DNA of 64,000 bases from assembly GCA_904420085.1 (NCBI GenBank), contig CAJFUA010000072.1:1-64000 (forward strand). Reading direction: 5' to 3'. Within the stretch, counting starts at the first letter, position 1, and every line of letters starts with the position of its first letter. Positions 50,968 through 61,999 of this stretch are shown here, in pieces. The DNA is from an uncultured Eubacterium sp. Lineage in GTDB: Bacteria; Bacillota; Clostridia; Lachnospirales; Lachnospiraceae. The notes under the pieces are model-generated. The model made no database searches and was not told where the DNA came from. It saw only the letters and a list, made by a program, of their open reading frames with translations. The position numbers and the translations under genes are program-made.

Positions 50968-52116
50968 TTACGCAAAACGCTTCACAGCCTGACTGACTAC
51001 ATCTGCCACATTCGGGTTAAATGCTTCCGGCAGAATATTTTCCTCGCTTAATTCATCTTCCGGTACAAGGGAAGCGATGGCAAGGGCGGCAGCCAACTTC
51101 ATTTCTTCAGTAATCTGCGTAGCACGACCTTCCAGAGCACCCTTAAAAATACCCGGAAATGCCACCACATTGTTTACCTGATTTGGAAAATCAGACCGTC
51201 CGGTTCCCACCACTCTGGCGCCGGCAGATTTCGCCACATCCGGCATGATTTCAGGAACAGGATTTGCCATGGCAAATATAATGGCATCCTGATTCATGGT
51301 CTGAACCATCTGGGCGGTCACCATATTTGGAGCAGATACACCGATGAAAATATCGGCGCCTTGCAATGCGTCAGCCAATTGACCGTTCATGCCTGAAAGA
51401 TTTGTAACCTCAGCCATCTCTTTCTGTGCCCAGTTTAAATCTTTTATATCCTTCGAGAGGATTCCATATAATCCGCAGATTGTAACATCTTTAAAACCGT
51501 AATTGAGAAGGAGTTTGCAGATGGCAATACCGGCAGAGCCGTCGCCGTTGATGACCACTTTGCAGTTTTCTTTTTTCTTTTCCACAACTTTCAGGGCATT
51601 GATAATACCGGCAAGAACAACGATGGCTGTACCGTGCTGGTCATCATGAAATACCGGAATATTCAGTTTCTCTTTTAGTCTGCTTTCTATTTCAAAACAT
51701 CTTGGAGCGGATATATCTTCCAGATTAATGCCGCCGAATCCCGGGGCGATCCGTACCACCGTATCAATAATTTCCTCCGTATCCTGTGTGTCCAGACAGA
51801 TAGGAACGGCATTGACGCCGCCGAACTCCTTAAAAAGTACGGCCTTGCCTTCCATGACAGGCATGGCAGCCTCCGGTCCGATATTTCCGAGCCCCAGAAC
51901 GGCACTGCCGTCTGATACTACAGCTACCGTGTTGGCTTTCCATGTATATTTATAAACATCATCCCGGTTTGCCGCAATTTTTCTGCAAGGCTCCGCAACG
52001 CCGGGGGTGTAAGCCAGAGATAAATCTTCCCGTGATTTCACATGACATTTTGCCTCAGTGCTTAATTTTCCCACCAATTCTTCATGTAATTTCAAAGCTT
52101 TTTCGTCTGTTGTCAT
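50968..52116 (-). CDS. NAD(P)-dependent malic enzyme
   Basis: SLAYTPGVAEPCR; SDGSAVLGLGNIGPEAAMPVMEGKAVLFKEF; DDQHGTAIV. Confidence 0.95.
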   Translation of the reverse strand: MTTDEKALKLHEELVGKLSTEAKCHVKSREDLSLAYTPGVAEPCRKIAANRDDVYKYTWKANTVAVVSDGSAVLGLGNIGPEAAMPVMEGKAVLFKEFGGVNAVPICLDTQDTEEIIDTVVRIAPGFGGINLEDISAPRCFEIESRLKEKLNIPVFHDDQHGTAIVVLAGIINALKVVEKKKENCKVVINGDGSAGIAICKLLLNYGFKDVTICGLYGILSKDIKDLNWAQKEMAEVTNLSGMNGQLADALQGADIFIGVSAPNMVTAQMVQTMNQDAIIFAMANPVPEIMPDVAKSAGARVVGTGRSDFPNQVNNVVAFPGIFKGALEGRATQITEEMKLAAALAIASLVPEDELSEENILPEAFNPNVADVVSQAVKRFA

Positions 52117-52367
52117 TTTAATCCTCCATTCATCCCGTTAGATTTAGGTCTGCTAAAACGGAAACAGTCATGAATCCATTTGCCGCAACCTAAGATAGAA
52201 CTGTTACTTAGTATAACATAGTTTAAAAATTAACACTATGATTTTTTCTTATCCTGTGTTAAAATATGGTATCGAAACAGATTCTATGCATTCCAGAGGG
52301 AAATCCCCTATAAATCCATGTAGAATAAATAATTATAAATAAAAGAAAGAACTTGGGAAGGAGTTTT

Positions 52368-53807
52368 ATGAAGGAAAAATTACAATCATTGCCGGTAGGT
52401 GAGTTGAGAGAAATTGCAAAAGCAAACGGAATCAAGTCGGTGACAACATTGCGGAAACAGCAGTTGATCGATATGATTTTGGAAGTGACAGAAAGAAAAG
52501 AAAACCAGGAAGAACAGGAAAATCCCCATGCCAGGGAAGCGTTAGAACAGGAGCAGAAGAATTCTCAAGACAGGGAACAACCGGCGGAGGAATCGAAAAG
52601 CCATAATGATATGAAACGCAGGCGCAGACATCATAGTGAAAATGTGGAACATAAGGATGAGGTGCCTCAGGAGAACGGAATTGCCAGAACCGGTATTTTG
52701 GAAGTGATGCCGGATGGATTTGGATTTATCCGGTGTGACAACTATCTGCCGGGAGATGACGACGTGTATGTATCTCCGTCTCAGATAAAAAGATTCCGAT
52801 TAAAAACCGGGGATTTTGTTACCGGAAGAGTGAGGGAAAAGAGAGAAAACGAAAAGTTCGGCGCATTATATTATGTAGATAAGGTCAACGGTGAATCTCT
52901 GGATAAGGTGCTGAACCGTCCTAATTTCGAAGAACTGACACCGATTTTTCCAAATGAGAGACTGCATCTGGAGACGGACGGTCATAGTACGGCAATGCGG
53001 ATTGTGGATTTGGTAAGCCCTATCGGAAAAGGACAGCGTGGTATGATTGTTTCGCCACCGAAGGCCGGAAAGACCACACTGCTGAAAGAGACTGCCAAGG
53101 CGGTTCTCAAAAATAATCCGGAAATGGAAATGATTATTCTGTTAATTGATGAAAGACCAGAGGAAGTGACGGACATTAAAGAGGCAATTCAAGGAGATAA
53201 TGTAGAAGTCATTTATTCCACCTTTGATGAACTGCCGGAGCATCACAAGCGGGTTTCGGAAATGGTAATTGAGAGAGCCAAAAGACTGGTAGAACATGGC
53301 AGGGATGTAATTATTCTTCTGGACAGTATTACCCGTCTGGCAAGAGCTTACAATATGACAGTTCCTCCTAGCGGACGAACTCTGTCCGGCGGATTGGATC
53401 CGGCAGCCCTGCACATGCCGAAAAGACTGTTCGGTGCGGCAAGAAATATGAGAGAGGGCGGAAGCCTGACAGTTCTTGCTACTGCTTTGGTAAATACCGG
53501 AAGTAAAATGGATGATGTGGTCTACGAAGAATTTAAAGGAACCGGAAATATGGAACTGGTTCTTGACAGAAAATTGTCAGAGAGAAGAATCTTTCCTGCC
53601 ATTGATATTACGCAGTCCGGTACCAGAAGAGAGGACCTGTTGTTAAATGCAGATGAACTGGGCGCTTCCTATATTATAAGAAAAGAAATGAACGGAATGC
53701 GGAAGGAAGATGCAGTAGAGCAGATACTGAATCTTTTCTCGAGAACAAAAAGCAATCAGGAATTTATCGCAAAAGTAGGCAGAATCAGGTCAAATTATAA
53801 TCAGTAA
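52368..53807 (+). CDS. rho: transcription termination factor Rho
   Basis: [49 protein letters not shown]. Confidence 0.97.
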   Translation: MKEKLQSLPVGELREIAKANGIKSVTTLRKQQLIDMILEVTERKENQEEQENPHAREALEQEQKNSQDREQPAEESKSHNDMKRRRRHHSENVEHKDEVPQENGIARTGILEVMPDGFGFIRCDNYLPGDDDVYVSPSQIKRFRLKTGDFVTGRVREKRENEKFGALYYVDKVNGESLDKVLNRPNFEELTPIFPNERLHLETDGHSTAMRIVDLVSPIGKGQRGMIVSPPKAGKTTLLKETAKAVLKNNPEMEMIILLIDERPEEVTDIKEAIQGDNVEVIYSTFDELPEHHKRVSEMVIERAKRLVEHGRDVIILLDSITRLARAYNMTVPPSGRTLSGGLDPAALHMPKRLFGAARNMREGGSLTVLATALVNTGSKMDDVVYEEFKGTGNMELVLDRKLSERRIFPAIDITQSGTRREDLLLNADELGASYIIRKEMNGMRKEDAVEQILNLFSRTKSNQEFIAKVGRIRSNYNQ

Positions 53808-53872
53808 CAGGCAAGTGTCGAATGGACCGAAAAGACTGTCAAAAATTGGAGAAAAATAAAAAAATAAAGTGC

Positions 53873-53901
53873 TTGCCATCGTATTATATCTGTGTTATAC
53901 T
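53873..53901 (+). promoter_or_regulatory. sigma-A promoter of rpmE
   Basis: TTGCCA-17 nt-TATACT; a small ATTGGC-gtt-GCCAAT hairpin lies in the leader (53926-53940). Confidence 0.75.
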
Positions 53902-53971
53902 ATCAAGGCTATTGAGTGAAGACGGATTGGCGTTGCCAATAAGCATAAAAAAAATTAAAGAGGTGAATGTA

Positions 53972-54172
53972 ATGAGAGAAGGAATCCATCCAGATTACCA
54001 TGAAGCAACCGTTACATGTAACTGTGGTAACACATTCGTAACAGGTTCAACAAAAAAAGATATTCATGTTGAAATTTGTTCAGCATGTCATCCATTCTAC
54101 ACAGGACAGCAGAAAGCTGTTGCAGCACGTGGTAGAATTGATAAGTTTAATAAGAAATATGGTATCAAATAA
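53972..54172 (+). CDS. rpmE: 50S ribosomal protein L31
   Basis: [45 protein letters not shown] at 53972. Confidence 0.97.
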   Translation: MREGIHPDYHEATVTCNCGNTFVTGSTKKDIHVEICSACHPFYTGQQKAVAARGRIDKFNKKYGIK

Positions 54173-54186
54173 TTTTTGAGGATAAC

Positions 54187-54210
54187 AGGTTGGGAAGAGA
54201 TTCTCAACCT
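54187..54210 (+). terminator. intrinsic terminator after rpmE
   Basis: AGGTTGGGAA-GAGA-TTCTCAACCT followed by ATTTT. Confidence 0.75.
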
Positions 54211-54387
54211 ATTTTCGATTTATAAGTAATTATGGAACCAACGTACCTATGTCATATGTGCGAGAACTCCCGTGTACACAGGCGGAGGATTTTGAATATT
54301 CAGATGAGGTTTCACAAAAGATAGTGTCAGGTGACTTATGAAAAAAGAGCTGGAAGAAAACGGCTCACAAAAGGTAAAGGATAAAAG

Positions 54388-55440
54388 ATGAAAAAGAATA
54401 AACTTTGTTCTTCCGGAATCGGCGGTCAGGCGGTCATGGAAGGAATTATGATGAGAAATAAGGAACGTTACGCTGTGGCAGTGAGAAAGTCAGACGGTTC
54501 CGTTGTTGTAGATACGCAGGAGTATAAGGGAATTACAGCCAAGTGCAAATTCTTTCAGGTTCCGTTTATCAGAGGAATATTCAGTTTTATCGATTCACTG
54601 ATTTTGGGAATTAAGACACTGACTTTTTCCGCAAAATTTTTTGATGACGAGGCAGATTATTCTGAGGAACCGGATAAATTTGAGCAGTGGTTACTGACAA
54701 AATTCGGTGACAGGGCAGAAAAGGTGATTATGGGATTTACCGTGGCACTTTCCGTAGTGATTGCCATAGGTCTGTTTATGGTACTGCCTCTGTTTATTGC
54801 AGACATTATGGAGCGGTATGTTTCGTGGGTTACTCCCGGACATGTACCGGTTATTGAAGGGATTGTAAAGATTATTTTGTTTATCGCATATCTGTTGCTA
54901 ATTTCGCTGATGGATGATATTAAGAGAACTTTTATGTACCATGGTGCAGAGCATAAATGTATCAACTGTATTGAAAACGGACATGTGCTGACGGTTGATA
55001 ATGTAAGAAAAAGTTCCCGTTATCATAAGCGCTGTGGCACAAGTTTTATGTTGATTGTTCTGATTATCAGTATCATTCTGTTTATTCTGATCAGGACGGA
55101 TATTACGTGGCTGAAATATGGGATTCGGATACTGCTGGTGCCGGTGATTGCAGGAATTTCTTATGAATTTATAAAAAAAGCAGGTTCCAGCGAAAACAAA
55201 ATTATTCATGCGCTCAGTATGCCGGGAATGTGGATGCAGAAAATTACCACAAAAGAACCGACAGATGATATGATTGAAGTGGCAATCGAGGCGGTGGAAG
55301 CTGTCTTTGACTGGGAACAGTATTTGGAAGATAATGGTATAAAAAGAACAGTAAAAAAATCTATTCCATTAGATAAGCAGCCACTGCCAAAGGAATATAA
55401 AAAAGACAGAGAAGGTTCAGGATATAATTGGAAGTTTTAG
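54388..55440 (+). CDS. DUF1385 domain-containing membrane protein
   Basis: GGQAVMEGIMMRNKERYAVAVR; FMYHGAEHKCINCIE. Confidence 0.93.
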   Translation: MKKNKLCSSGIGGQAVMEGIMMRNKERYAVAVRKSDGSVVVDTQEYKGITAKCKFFQVPFIRGIFSFIDSLILGIKTLTFSAKFFDDEADYSEEPDKFEQWLLTKFGDRAEKVIMGFTVALSVVIAIGLFMVLPLFIADIMERYVSWVTPGHVPVIEGIVKIILFIAYLLLISLMDDIKRTFMYHGAEHKCINCIENGHVLTVDNVRKSSRYHKRCGTSFMLIVLIISIILFILIRTDITWLKYGIRILLVPVIAGISYEFIKKAGSSENKIIHALSMPGMWMQKITTKEPTDDMIEVAIEAVEAVFDWEQYLEDNGIKRTVKKSIPLDKQPLPKEYKKDREGSGYNWKF

Positions 55441-56285
55441 TAAAAGATGTTGTATCAGAGGGAGCGGAACAGTTAAAGCAGGCGGGTATAGCCGATTATC
55501 AGACAGACAGCTGGCTGCTGGCGGAAGAGATTCTGGGTGTCCGCAGACAGGATATATGGCTGATTCCTAATCAAAGTGTTGACATAACGTTGGTGCAAAA
55601 GTATGAGGAAGCGGTAAAAAGACGTGCCACCCATGTTCCCCTTCAGCATATTACAGGGCATCAGCCTTTTATGGATTTTGATTTTATGGTCAACCGGGAT
55701 GTGCTGATTCCCAGATCGGAGACGGAACTGCTGGTGGAGCAGGTAGTTTCCTATATTCAAAGCAATTTTCCGGACAAAAATAAAACGGTAAAAGTATTGG
55801 ACATGTGCACCGGCTCCGGCTGTATTGCCATATCCGTGGACAAAATGTGTGACAATGCAAAAGTCCGCGCTGTGGATATTTCAGAAAAAGCATTGCAGGT
55901 GGCAAGAGAAAACAACATAAAGAATCAGGCAAATGTAACATTTATACAAAGCGATTTGTTTGAAAATGTAACAGATAAATTTGATGTTATCGTTTCCAAT
56001 CCGCCTTATATTCCTACAGAAGCGTTGCAGACGCTGATGGAAGAAGTGAGGGACTATGACCCCCCTCTGGCACTGGATGGTAGTGAGGACGGATTGAAAT
56101 TTTACAGAATCATCAGTGAAAAAGCAGAAGAGTTCTTAAATCATCATGGCAGACTATTTTTGGAAATAGGTCATGACCAAGGGAAAAGCGTTCCGGAGTT
56201 ATTGCGGGAAAATGGTTTTTCCAAGATTCAGGTTCTGAAAGATTTATCAGGTAACGACCGTATGGTAATTGCCGGAAAGGAATAA
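55428..56285 (+). CDS. prmC: peptide chain release factor N(5)-glutamine methyltransferase
   Basis: [22 protein letters not shown] (NPPY). Confidence 0.96.
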   Translation: MEVLVKDVVSEGAEQLKQAGIADYQTDSWLLAEEILGVRRQDIWLIPNQSVDITLVQKYEEAVKRRATHVPLQHITGHQPFMDFDFMVNRDVLIPRSETELLVEQVVSYIQSNFPDKNKTVKVLDMCTGSGCIAISVDKMCDNAKVRAVDISEKALQVARENNIKNQANVTFIQSDLFENVTDKFDVIVSNPPYIPTEALQTLMEEVRDYDPPLALDGSEDGLKFYRIISEKAEEFLNHHGRLFLEIGHDQGKSVPELLRENGFSKIQVLKDLSGNDRMVIAGKE

Positions 56286-56287
56286 AA

Positions 56288-57358
56288 ATGTTTGACAAGT
56301 TAGACGGAATATTAGAAAGATATAACGAAATTATGGAGCAGTTAAATGATCCCAACGTTGTGGGCGATCAGGAGAATTTCAGAAAATTAATGAAAGAACA
56401 AAGTGATCTGGCTCCGATTGTGGAATTGTATAAAAAGTATAAGGATGCAAAACAGACCATTGAAGACAGTTTATTTATTCTGGAAGAAGAGTCTGATGAG
56501 GAAATGAAAGAACTGGCAAAAGAGGAAATGAATGAGGCGAAAGCTTCCATTCCGAAGATGGAAGAGGAGTTGAAAATTCTTCTTTTACCGAAAGATGAAA
56601 ATGATGACAAGAACGTTGTTGTGGAAATCAGAGGCGGTGCCGGCGGTGACGAGGCGGCGCTGTTTGCGGCAGAACTTTACAGAATGTACTGCATGTATGC
56701 AGAGACGCAAAAGTGGAAGACGGAAATGATTTCCCTCAATGAAAACGGTCTGGGCGGCTTTAAGGAAGTGGTGTTTATGATTAACGGTCAGGGAGCTTAC
56801 TCCAGATTAAAGTATGAGAGCGGCGTACACCGTGTACAGCGTATTCCGGTTACAGAATCCGGCGGACGTATCCACACGTCTACAGCTACGGTTGCCATTA
56901 TGCCGGAAGCAGAAGAAGTGGATGTGGAGATTGATATGAATGATTGTCGTTTTGATGTGTTCCGTGCATCAGGAAACGGCGGACAGTGTGTCAATACCAC
57001 GGACTCGGCAGTAAGACTGACACATATTCCTACGGGAATCGTGATTTCCTGTCAGGATGAGAAGTCACAGTTAAAGAACAAGGATAAGGCATTAAAGGTT
57101 CTTCGTGCAAGACTCTATGAACTGGAATGTCAGAAGAAACAGGATGCAGAGTCAGAGGCGAGACGCAGCCAGATAGGTACGGGAGACCGTTCAGAAAAAA
57201 TCAGAACATACAACTTTCCACAGGGACGTGTGACGGATCATCGGATTAAGTTTACTACCCATCGGTTGGAAAATGTGATGAACGGTGATTTGGATGAAAT
57301 CATTGACAACTGTGTTGCGGCAGACCAGGCAGCGAAACTGGCGCAGGTGGAAGAGTAA
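56288..57358 (+). CDS. prfA: peptide chain release factor 1
   Basis: [38 protein letters not shown] (GGQ). Confidence 0.97.
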   Translation: MFDKLDGILERYNEIMEQLNDPNVVGDQENFRKLMKEQSDLAPIVELYKKYKDAKQTIEDSLFILEEESDEEMKELAKEEMNEAKASIPKMEEELKILLLPKDENDDKNVVVEIRGGAGGDEAALFAAELYRMYCMYAETQKWKTEMISLNENGLGGFKEVVFMINGQGAYSRLKYESGVHRVQRIPVTESGGRIHTSTATVAIMPEAEEVDVEIDMNDCRFDVFRASGNGGQCVNTTDSAVRLTHIPTGIVISCQDEKSQLKNKDKALKVLRARLYELECQKKQDAESEARRSQIGTGDRSEKIRTYNFPQGRVTDHRIKFTTHRLENVMNGDLDEIIDNCVAADQAAKLAQVEE

Positions 57359-57379
57359 GTAAATATAAAGGCAAGAAAG

Positions 57380-57404
57380 AGCTCTGCAAAAGCAGAGTTT
57401 TTTC
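57380..57404 (+). terminator. intrinsic terminator after prfA
   Basis: CTCTGC-aaaa-GCAGAG-TTTTTT. Confidence 0.85.
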
Positions 57405-57467
57405 TTTACTCTGCATTAATTTTTTGATATACTTGTTTATAATTGTGGGATTAGGAGATATCATGCA

Positions 57468-58196
57468 ATGAAAGGCATTACCGATATACATAATCACATC
57501 TTATTTCAGGTAGATGACGGTTCAGACTCTATAGAAACTTCTGTAGACATATTGAAAAAAGAATATGAGCAGGGGGTTGAGAACGTGATTCTGACGCCTC
57601 ATTTTCACTGGGGAGAGTGTATGCCTGAAAGGAATCTGATTCAAACAAATTTTGAAATGCTTCAAACAGTCGTAAAGAAGGAAATTCCGGATATGAATCT
57701 GTTTTTGGGCAATGAAATTATGGCATGTAACGACATGGTAGAACTGTTGAATCAGGGCAGAGTAAACACACTGGCAGGAACAAGGTTTGTGTTGGTGGAA
57801 TTTTATCCCACCGTACAGTATCAGGTAATGTTAAAACACATCAGCAATTTGTTCAATGGAGGCTATACGCCGATTATCGCACATTGTGAAAGATATGCAT
57901 GCCTGCATGCACCGATTAAAAAGATTAACGAAAAGAATATTCGGCATCTTATAGAAATGGGGGTGTACTTACAGGTAAATGCAGTCAGTGTTTTTGAAAG
58001 AGAAAGCAAATTTGTAGAAAAACTGATTGATAATGATTACTTACATTTGGTTGCCACAGATGCCCATAGTCTGGGGCAACGGAGCGTATATTGGAGACAG
58101 TGTATCAGCCATTTAAGGAAAAAATATAATGAAGATTATTTAAAATGGCTGCTGGTAGATAATCCAAAAAAAATATTGTCAGGGCAGTACATATAA
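57468..58196 (+). CDS. CpsB/CapC-type PHP tyrosine-protein phosphatase
   Basis: DIHNHILFQVDDGSDSIETS; IIAHCERY; ATDAHSLGQR. Confidence 0.93.
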   Translation: MKGITDIHNHILFQVDDGSDSIETSVDILKKEYEQGVENVILTPHFHWGECMPERNLIQTNFEMLQTVVKKEIPDMNLFLGNEIMACNDMVELLNQGRVNTLAGTRFVLVEFYPTVQYQVMLKHISNLFNGGYTPIIAHCERYACLHAPIKKINEKNIRHLIEMGVYLQVNAVSVFERESKFVEKLIDNDYLHLVATDAHSLGQRSVYWRQCISHLRKKYNEDYLKWLLVDNPKKILSGQYI

Positions 58197-58219
58197 TTTG
58201 AAAGGATCAAAAGATTAAA

Positions 58220-59023
58220 ATGGATAACGAAAATATTAAAAACGAGATAGAGATAGATTTACGGGGATTGTTTACTGCGGTTATGAACCGGCTGGCCATC
58301 ATTATTCTGGTTGGTATATTAGTGGCAGGCGTGGCATTTGTGTACACTCAGTATTTTGTTGACGAACAGTATGTAGCAAGAACAAAGGTCTATATTCTGA
58401 ATAAGCAGGATGAAAATCAACAGTATTTAACATCTCAGGATTTGGCACTTGCTACTTATCTGGCGAAGGATTATGAGAGCCTTCTTACAACAGATCCGGT
58501 TTTGGAGGAAGTAAAAAAGGAATTGAATCTGGAACAGAGTACCACAGATATTGCGTCAATGATTTCTGTGGAAGTAGAAGAAGATACCCGACTGATGAAT
58601 ATTTCTGTTACCAGTACAGACCCGAAACTTGCAAAAAAGATAGCGGATAAAGTCAGAGAAGTAGCCAATGAGAGATTAAAAGAAATTATGGATGGTCTGG
58701 AACCGGTCAGATCCGTAGACGAGGCAAAACTTCCTGCTTCTCCAAGTTATCCAAACGTTGAAAAAAATACAATGATAGGCTTTATCATTGGTTTCGGAGT
58801 AGCATTGCTGGTAGTTATCATTTTGTATATTTTGGATGATACTATTAAAAATCCGGATGATATTGAAAAGTATCTTGGAGTCAGTGTTTTAGGTGCCATT
58901 CCATTAAAGAGTGAGGATACTTTCAGTGGAGATTATGGTTACGGAAAACAGGAAAAAACAAAAAAGCAGAAAGTAAAAGAAAGTAAAAAGAAGAAAGCAG
59001 TTTCTGTTCAGGATAAGGAGTAA
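58220..59023 (+). CDS. Wzz/CpsC-type chain length determinant protein
   Basis: N- and C-terminal TM helices; AKLPASPSYPNVEKNTMIGFIIGF. Confidence 0.92.
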   Translation: MDNENIKNEIEIDLRGLFTAVMNRLAIIILVGILVAGVAFVYTQYFVDEQYVARTKVYILNKQDENQQYLTSQDLALATYLAKDYESLLTTDPVLEEVKKELNLEQSTTDIASMISVEVEEDTRLMNISVTSTDPKLAKKIADKVREVANERLKEIMDGLEPVRSVDEAKLPASPSYPNVEKNTMIGFIIGFGVALLVVIILYILDDTIKNPDDIEKYLGVSVLGAIPLKSEDTFSGDYGYGKQEKTKKQKVKESKKKKAVSVQDKE

Positions 59024-59027
59024 CATC

Positions 59028-59744
59028 ATGCTATTAAATGTAAATTTAGATAAAATTTCCGATTTGGATTTTAAGACCAAAGAAGCATATAAGACACTAA
59101 GAACAAATGTGCAGTTTTGTGGAGATGATGTGAAAATCATATCTATTACCAGTTGTGTTCCGAACGAAGGAAAATCCATGGTTGCTTTTAATCTTGCCGT
59201 TTCCATTGCCGAGACGGGAAAGAAAGTTTTGTTTATTGATGCGGATTTAAGAAAGTCTGTTTTAATTGGCAGATATAAGATTAATAAGGCAATTAAAGGT
59301 CTGACCCAGTATTTATCAGGTGTGGAAGAATTGGATAGTGTAAAATATACCACCAATATTCAGGGGCTTGATATGATTTTGTCAGGGCCGGTACCACCAA
59401 ATCCGGCGGAGTTATTAAACAATGAGAAGTTTACAGAATTAGTGAACAGAACCAGAAAAGAGTATGATTATGTAATCATTGATACGCCGCCAATTGGGCA
59501 GGTAATTGATCCTGCCATCGTGGCACAGCAGACAGATGGCGTGATATTCCTGGTGGCACAGGCAAATGTCAGTTATAAGTATGCCCAGAAGCAGATTGAG
59601 CAGTTAAAAAAGTCAGGCTGTAGAATTCTGGGGGCGGTATTAAATAAAGTGGATCCTGAAGAGAAGGGAAGTTACTACGGCGGATATTATGGCAAATACT
59701 ATAAAACAAAATATGGGTATGGCTATGATAAATATTATAAATAA
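59028..59744 (+). CDS. CpsD/CapB family tyrosine-protein kinase with Tyr-rich tail
   Basis: SCVPNEGKSMVAFNLA Walker A; VLFIDADLRKS; tail GSYYGGYYGKYYKTKYGYGYDKYYK. Confidence 0.94.
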   Translation: MLLNVNLDKISDLDFKTKEAYKTLRTNVQFCGDDVKIISITSCVPNEGKSMVAFNLAVSIAETGKKVLFIDADLRKSVLIGRYKINKAIKGLTQYLSGVEELDSVKYTTNIQGLDMILSGPVPPNPAELLNNEKFTELVNRTRKEYDYVIIDTPPIGQVIDPAIVAQQTDGVIFLVAQANVSYKYAQKQIEQLKKSGCRILGAVLNKVDPEEKGSYYGGYYGKYYKTKYGYGYDKYYK

Positions 59745-59750
59745 GATTGT

Positions 59751-59786
59751 AATAACACCTATGAACGTTGTGACATAGGTGTTATT
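59751..59786. terminator. 13-bp perfect hairpin between cpsD and NTase gene, without oligo-U tract (attenuator/processing site?)
   Basis: AATAACACCTATG-aacgttgtga-CATAGGTGTTATT. Confidence 0.6.
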
Positions 59787-59808
59787 GACTTATAGGAGAA
59801 CAGTAGCG

Positions 59809-60996
59809 ATGAACCGGACAGAACAGATATATATACAATTGATATCGAACAGTATAAAGGATGAACATAAACCAATAGACTGGACTGGATTTGATGAAAA
59901 ACAACTGGTTTTGTTGAGTAAACTTCATAAAAATGTAGGCTTGGTTTATGGAGCTTTATCGAGACAGAAAAATGCACCACAGAATATCCTGCATTTATTT
60001 GAAAAAGGATTTTATACGGAAATGATGAATTATTCCAAAAAATTTACTACGTTTCAAATGGTTCTGAAGGCACTGAACGAAAGCGGGATAAAACATATTA
60101 TTGTAAAAGGGATGTCTTATGCCAAATGTTACAGACAAACAGAATTTCGAACCATGTCAGATATGGATTTGATTGTTTCTCCGGAAAAAATACAAAAAGC
60201 ACATGATATACTGAATGAGCTGGGTGGAAAATTAGATTATGAGGGCAGCAATGAAAAAGTCCGCTGTTACCGGATAAATAACACAGCTGTTGAAATTCAT
60301 ACAAGTATCGGATATGCCCAATATTTTAACAGGCATTATGATTATGAAAAATATTTCCAAAAAGCAATTCAGGAAAGTATCTGCACAAATGCGTATACTT
60401 ATGAGTTTTCACCTTATTATAAAATCGTCTATGCAGTATTCCATATGGCAAAGCATCTGTATGAGAGCGGGTGTGGCGTACGCATGCTGACTGATTTTGC
60501 AGTGTTGCTTGATTATTATCGGGCAGAATTGAATATGAAAAGATTACATATAGATTTGAATAAGATGGGGCTGTTCAGATTTGTCTCCGGACTGTCAGCT
60601 ATTTGCAGAAAGTGGTTTCAGATTGAGATAGAGGATTGGGGAGAAACGTTCGAACAGTTGGAACAGGTGGAAAACTATATTTTGTCAGGAGATGTTTTCG
60701 GCCATCGAAATACATTGAAAGATATGAGCCAGATTAAAAAACAGAAAGGAAACAATTCTGTACTAAAAGCATGGAAATGGGCATTTCCTTCCTATCGCCA
60801 TATGAAAGAACACAGTAATTGGTTTAAGGATAAACCGGCCATTCTCTTACCGGCTGCATATGCGGAACGTTTTCTAAGAAATGCAAAAGAGCGTGGCGGG
60901 ATGGTTCACTGGATAAAGAATCTGAAACAGGGCAGACAAGAAAAGGAAGTGCAGAATATTATAATCAGTATAATGGGATTGACCAATGAACAATGA
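59809..60996 (+). CDS. nucleotidyltransferase family protein (NTP_transf_5-like)
   Basis: GIKHIIVKGMSYAKCYRQTEFRTMSDMDLIVSPE; AGGAGA RBS before ATG at 59809. Confidence 0.82.
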   Translation: MNRTEQIYIQLISNSIKDEHKPIDWTGFDEKQLVLLSKLHKNVGLVYGALSRQKNAPQNILHLFEKGFYTEMMNYSKKFTTFQMVLKALNESGIKHIIVKGMSYAKCYRQTEFRTMSDMDLIVSPEKIQKAHDILNELGGKLDYEGSNEKVRCYRINNTAVEIHTSIGYAQYFNRHYDYEKYFQKAIQESICTNAYTYEFSPYYKIVYAVFHMAKHLYESGCGVRMLTDFAVLLDYYRAELNMKRLHIDLNKMGLFRFVSGLSAICRKWFQIEIEDWGETFEQLEQVENYILSGDVFGHRNTLKDMSQIKKQKGNNSVLKAWKWAFPSYRHMKEHSNWFKDKPAILLPAAYAERFLRNAKERGGMVHWIKNLKQGRQEKEVQNIIISIMGLTNEQ

Positions 60997-61735
60997 TAAA
61001 AAGCTTACAATTGTAAAGGAAAGATACGATATTGCAGGGCTTAAAATTCTTATGACAACTTATCATAAAACAACAATGGAAAGAGCACTGCCATATCGAG
61101 CAAAAAAAGAATGGAAAGAAGAAGAGGCAGATGGTGTAATCGATTTTGGGCAGGCGTTTTATGAGGATATTTATCAGAATCATATGCCCTATTCCAATTA
61201 TACAACCATAGAATATATGTATACCGGAAGTCTTTTCCACAGGTTTTTGTTGAAGTATAATGGATGTATGTTACATTCTTCTGCTGTGGTGGTGGATGGC
61301 TATGCCTATCTGTTTTCCGCAAACAGTGGCACGGGAAAATCTACGCATACCCGGTTGTGGATGGAACATTTTGGCGACAGGGCGTTTATTATCAATGATG
61401 ATAAACCGTCGTTAAGACTGGAAGAAGGAGAATGGTATGTGTACGGTACTCCATGGAGCGGGAAACATAATATCAATGTAAATACCAGAGCAAAACTGGG
61501 AGCCATTGTTTTTCTTGAGAGAGCAGAGACAAACAGCATAAAGCCTTTGGATGTACAAATGGCGATTCCCCTGTTTTTTAACCAGACCGTCCGCTTATTG
61601 AAAACGGCTGAAAAAATGGATATGGTACTGGAGAAAATGGAGCAGATATTGACGCAAAATCCGATATATAAAATGGGGTGCACGATTAGTGATGAAGCAG
61701 TAACAATGGCGTATGACACAATAAGGAGAGTATAG
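60986..61735 (+). CDS. HPr kinase-like protein
   Basis: LHSSAVVVDGYAYLFSANSGTGKSTHTRLW P-loop; IINDDKPSLRLEEGEWYVYGTPWSGK. Confidence 0.8.
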   Translation: MNNDKKLTIVKERYDIAGLKILMTTYHKTTMERALPYRAKKEWKEEEADGVIDFGQAFYEDIYQNHMPYSNYTTIEYMYTGSLFHRFLLKYNGCMLHSSAVVVDGYAYLFSANSGTGKSTHTRLWMEHFGDRAFIINDDKPSLRLEEGEWYVYGTPWSGKHNINVNTRAKLGAIVFLERAETNSIKPLDVQMAIPLFFNQTVRLLKTAEKMDMVLEKMEQILTQNPIYKMGCTISDEAVTMAYDTIRRV

Positions 61736-61999
61736 ATGAAAATTAAAGAAGGTTTTATATTAAGAAATGTAGCGGGCAGTTATGTGGTTGTTCCTATCGG
61801 TGAGGCAACCTTGGATTTTAATGGGATGATGAGTCTGAATGAGACAGGAGCATTTTTATTTGGAAAGTTAATTGAAGGTACAGACAAGGAACAACTGATA
61901 GAAGATTTAATGTCGGAGTACGCTGTGGATAAAGAGTTGGCTGCAAAGGATGTAGAGGACTTTATCCAAAAGGTTGAAAGAGAGGATTTGTTTGAATAA
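61736..61999 (+). CDS. PqqD family (RRE-like) peptide-binding protein
   Basis: 88-codon ORF, FILRNVAGSYVVVPIGEATLDFNGMMSLNETGAFLFGKLIEG. Confidence 0.85.
   Translation: MKIKEGFILRNVAGSYVVVPIGEATLDFNGMMSLNETGAFLFGKLIEGTDKEQLIEDLMSEYAVDKELAAKDVEDFIQKVEREDLFE

Noticed and set aside
56961-57000. RF1 GGQ context GNGGQCVN as an anomaly
   Set aside because: GGQ itself is intact and the flanking change looks like lineage variation; no reason to infer altered function.
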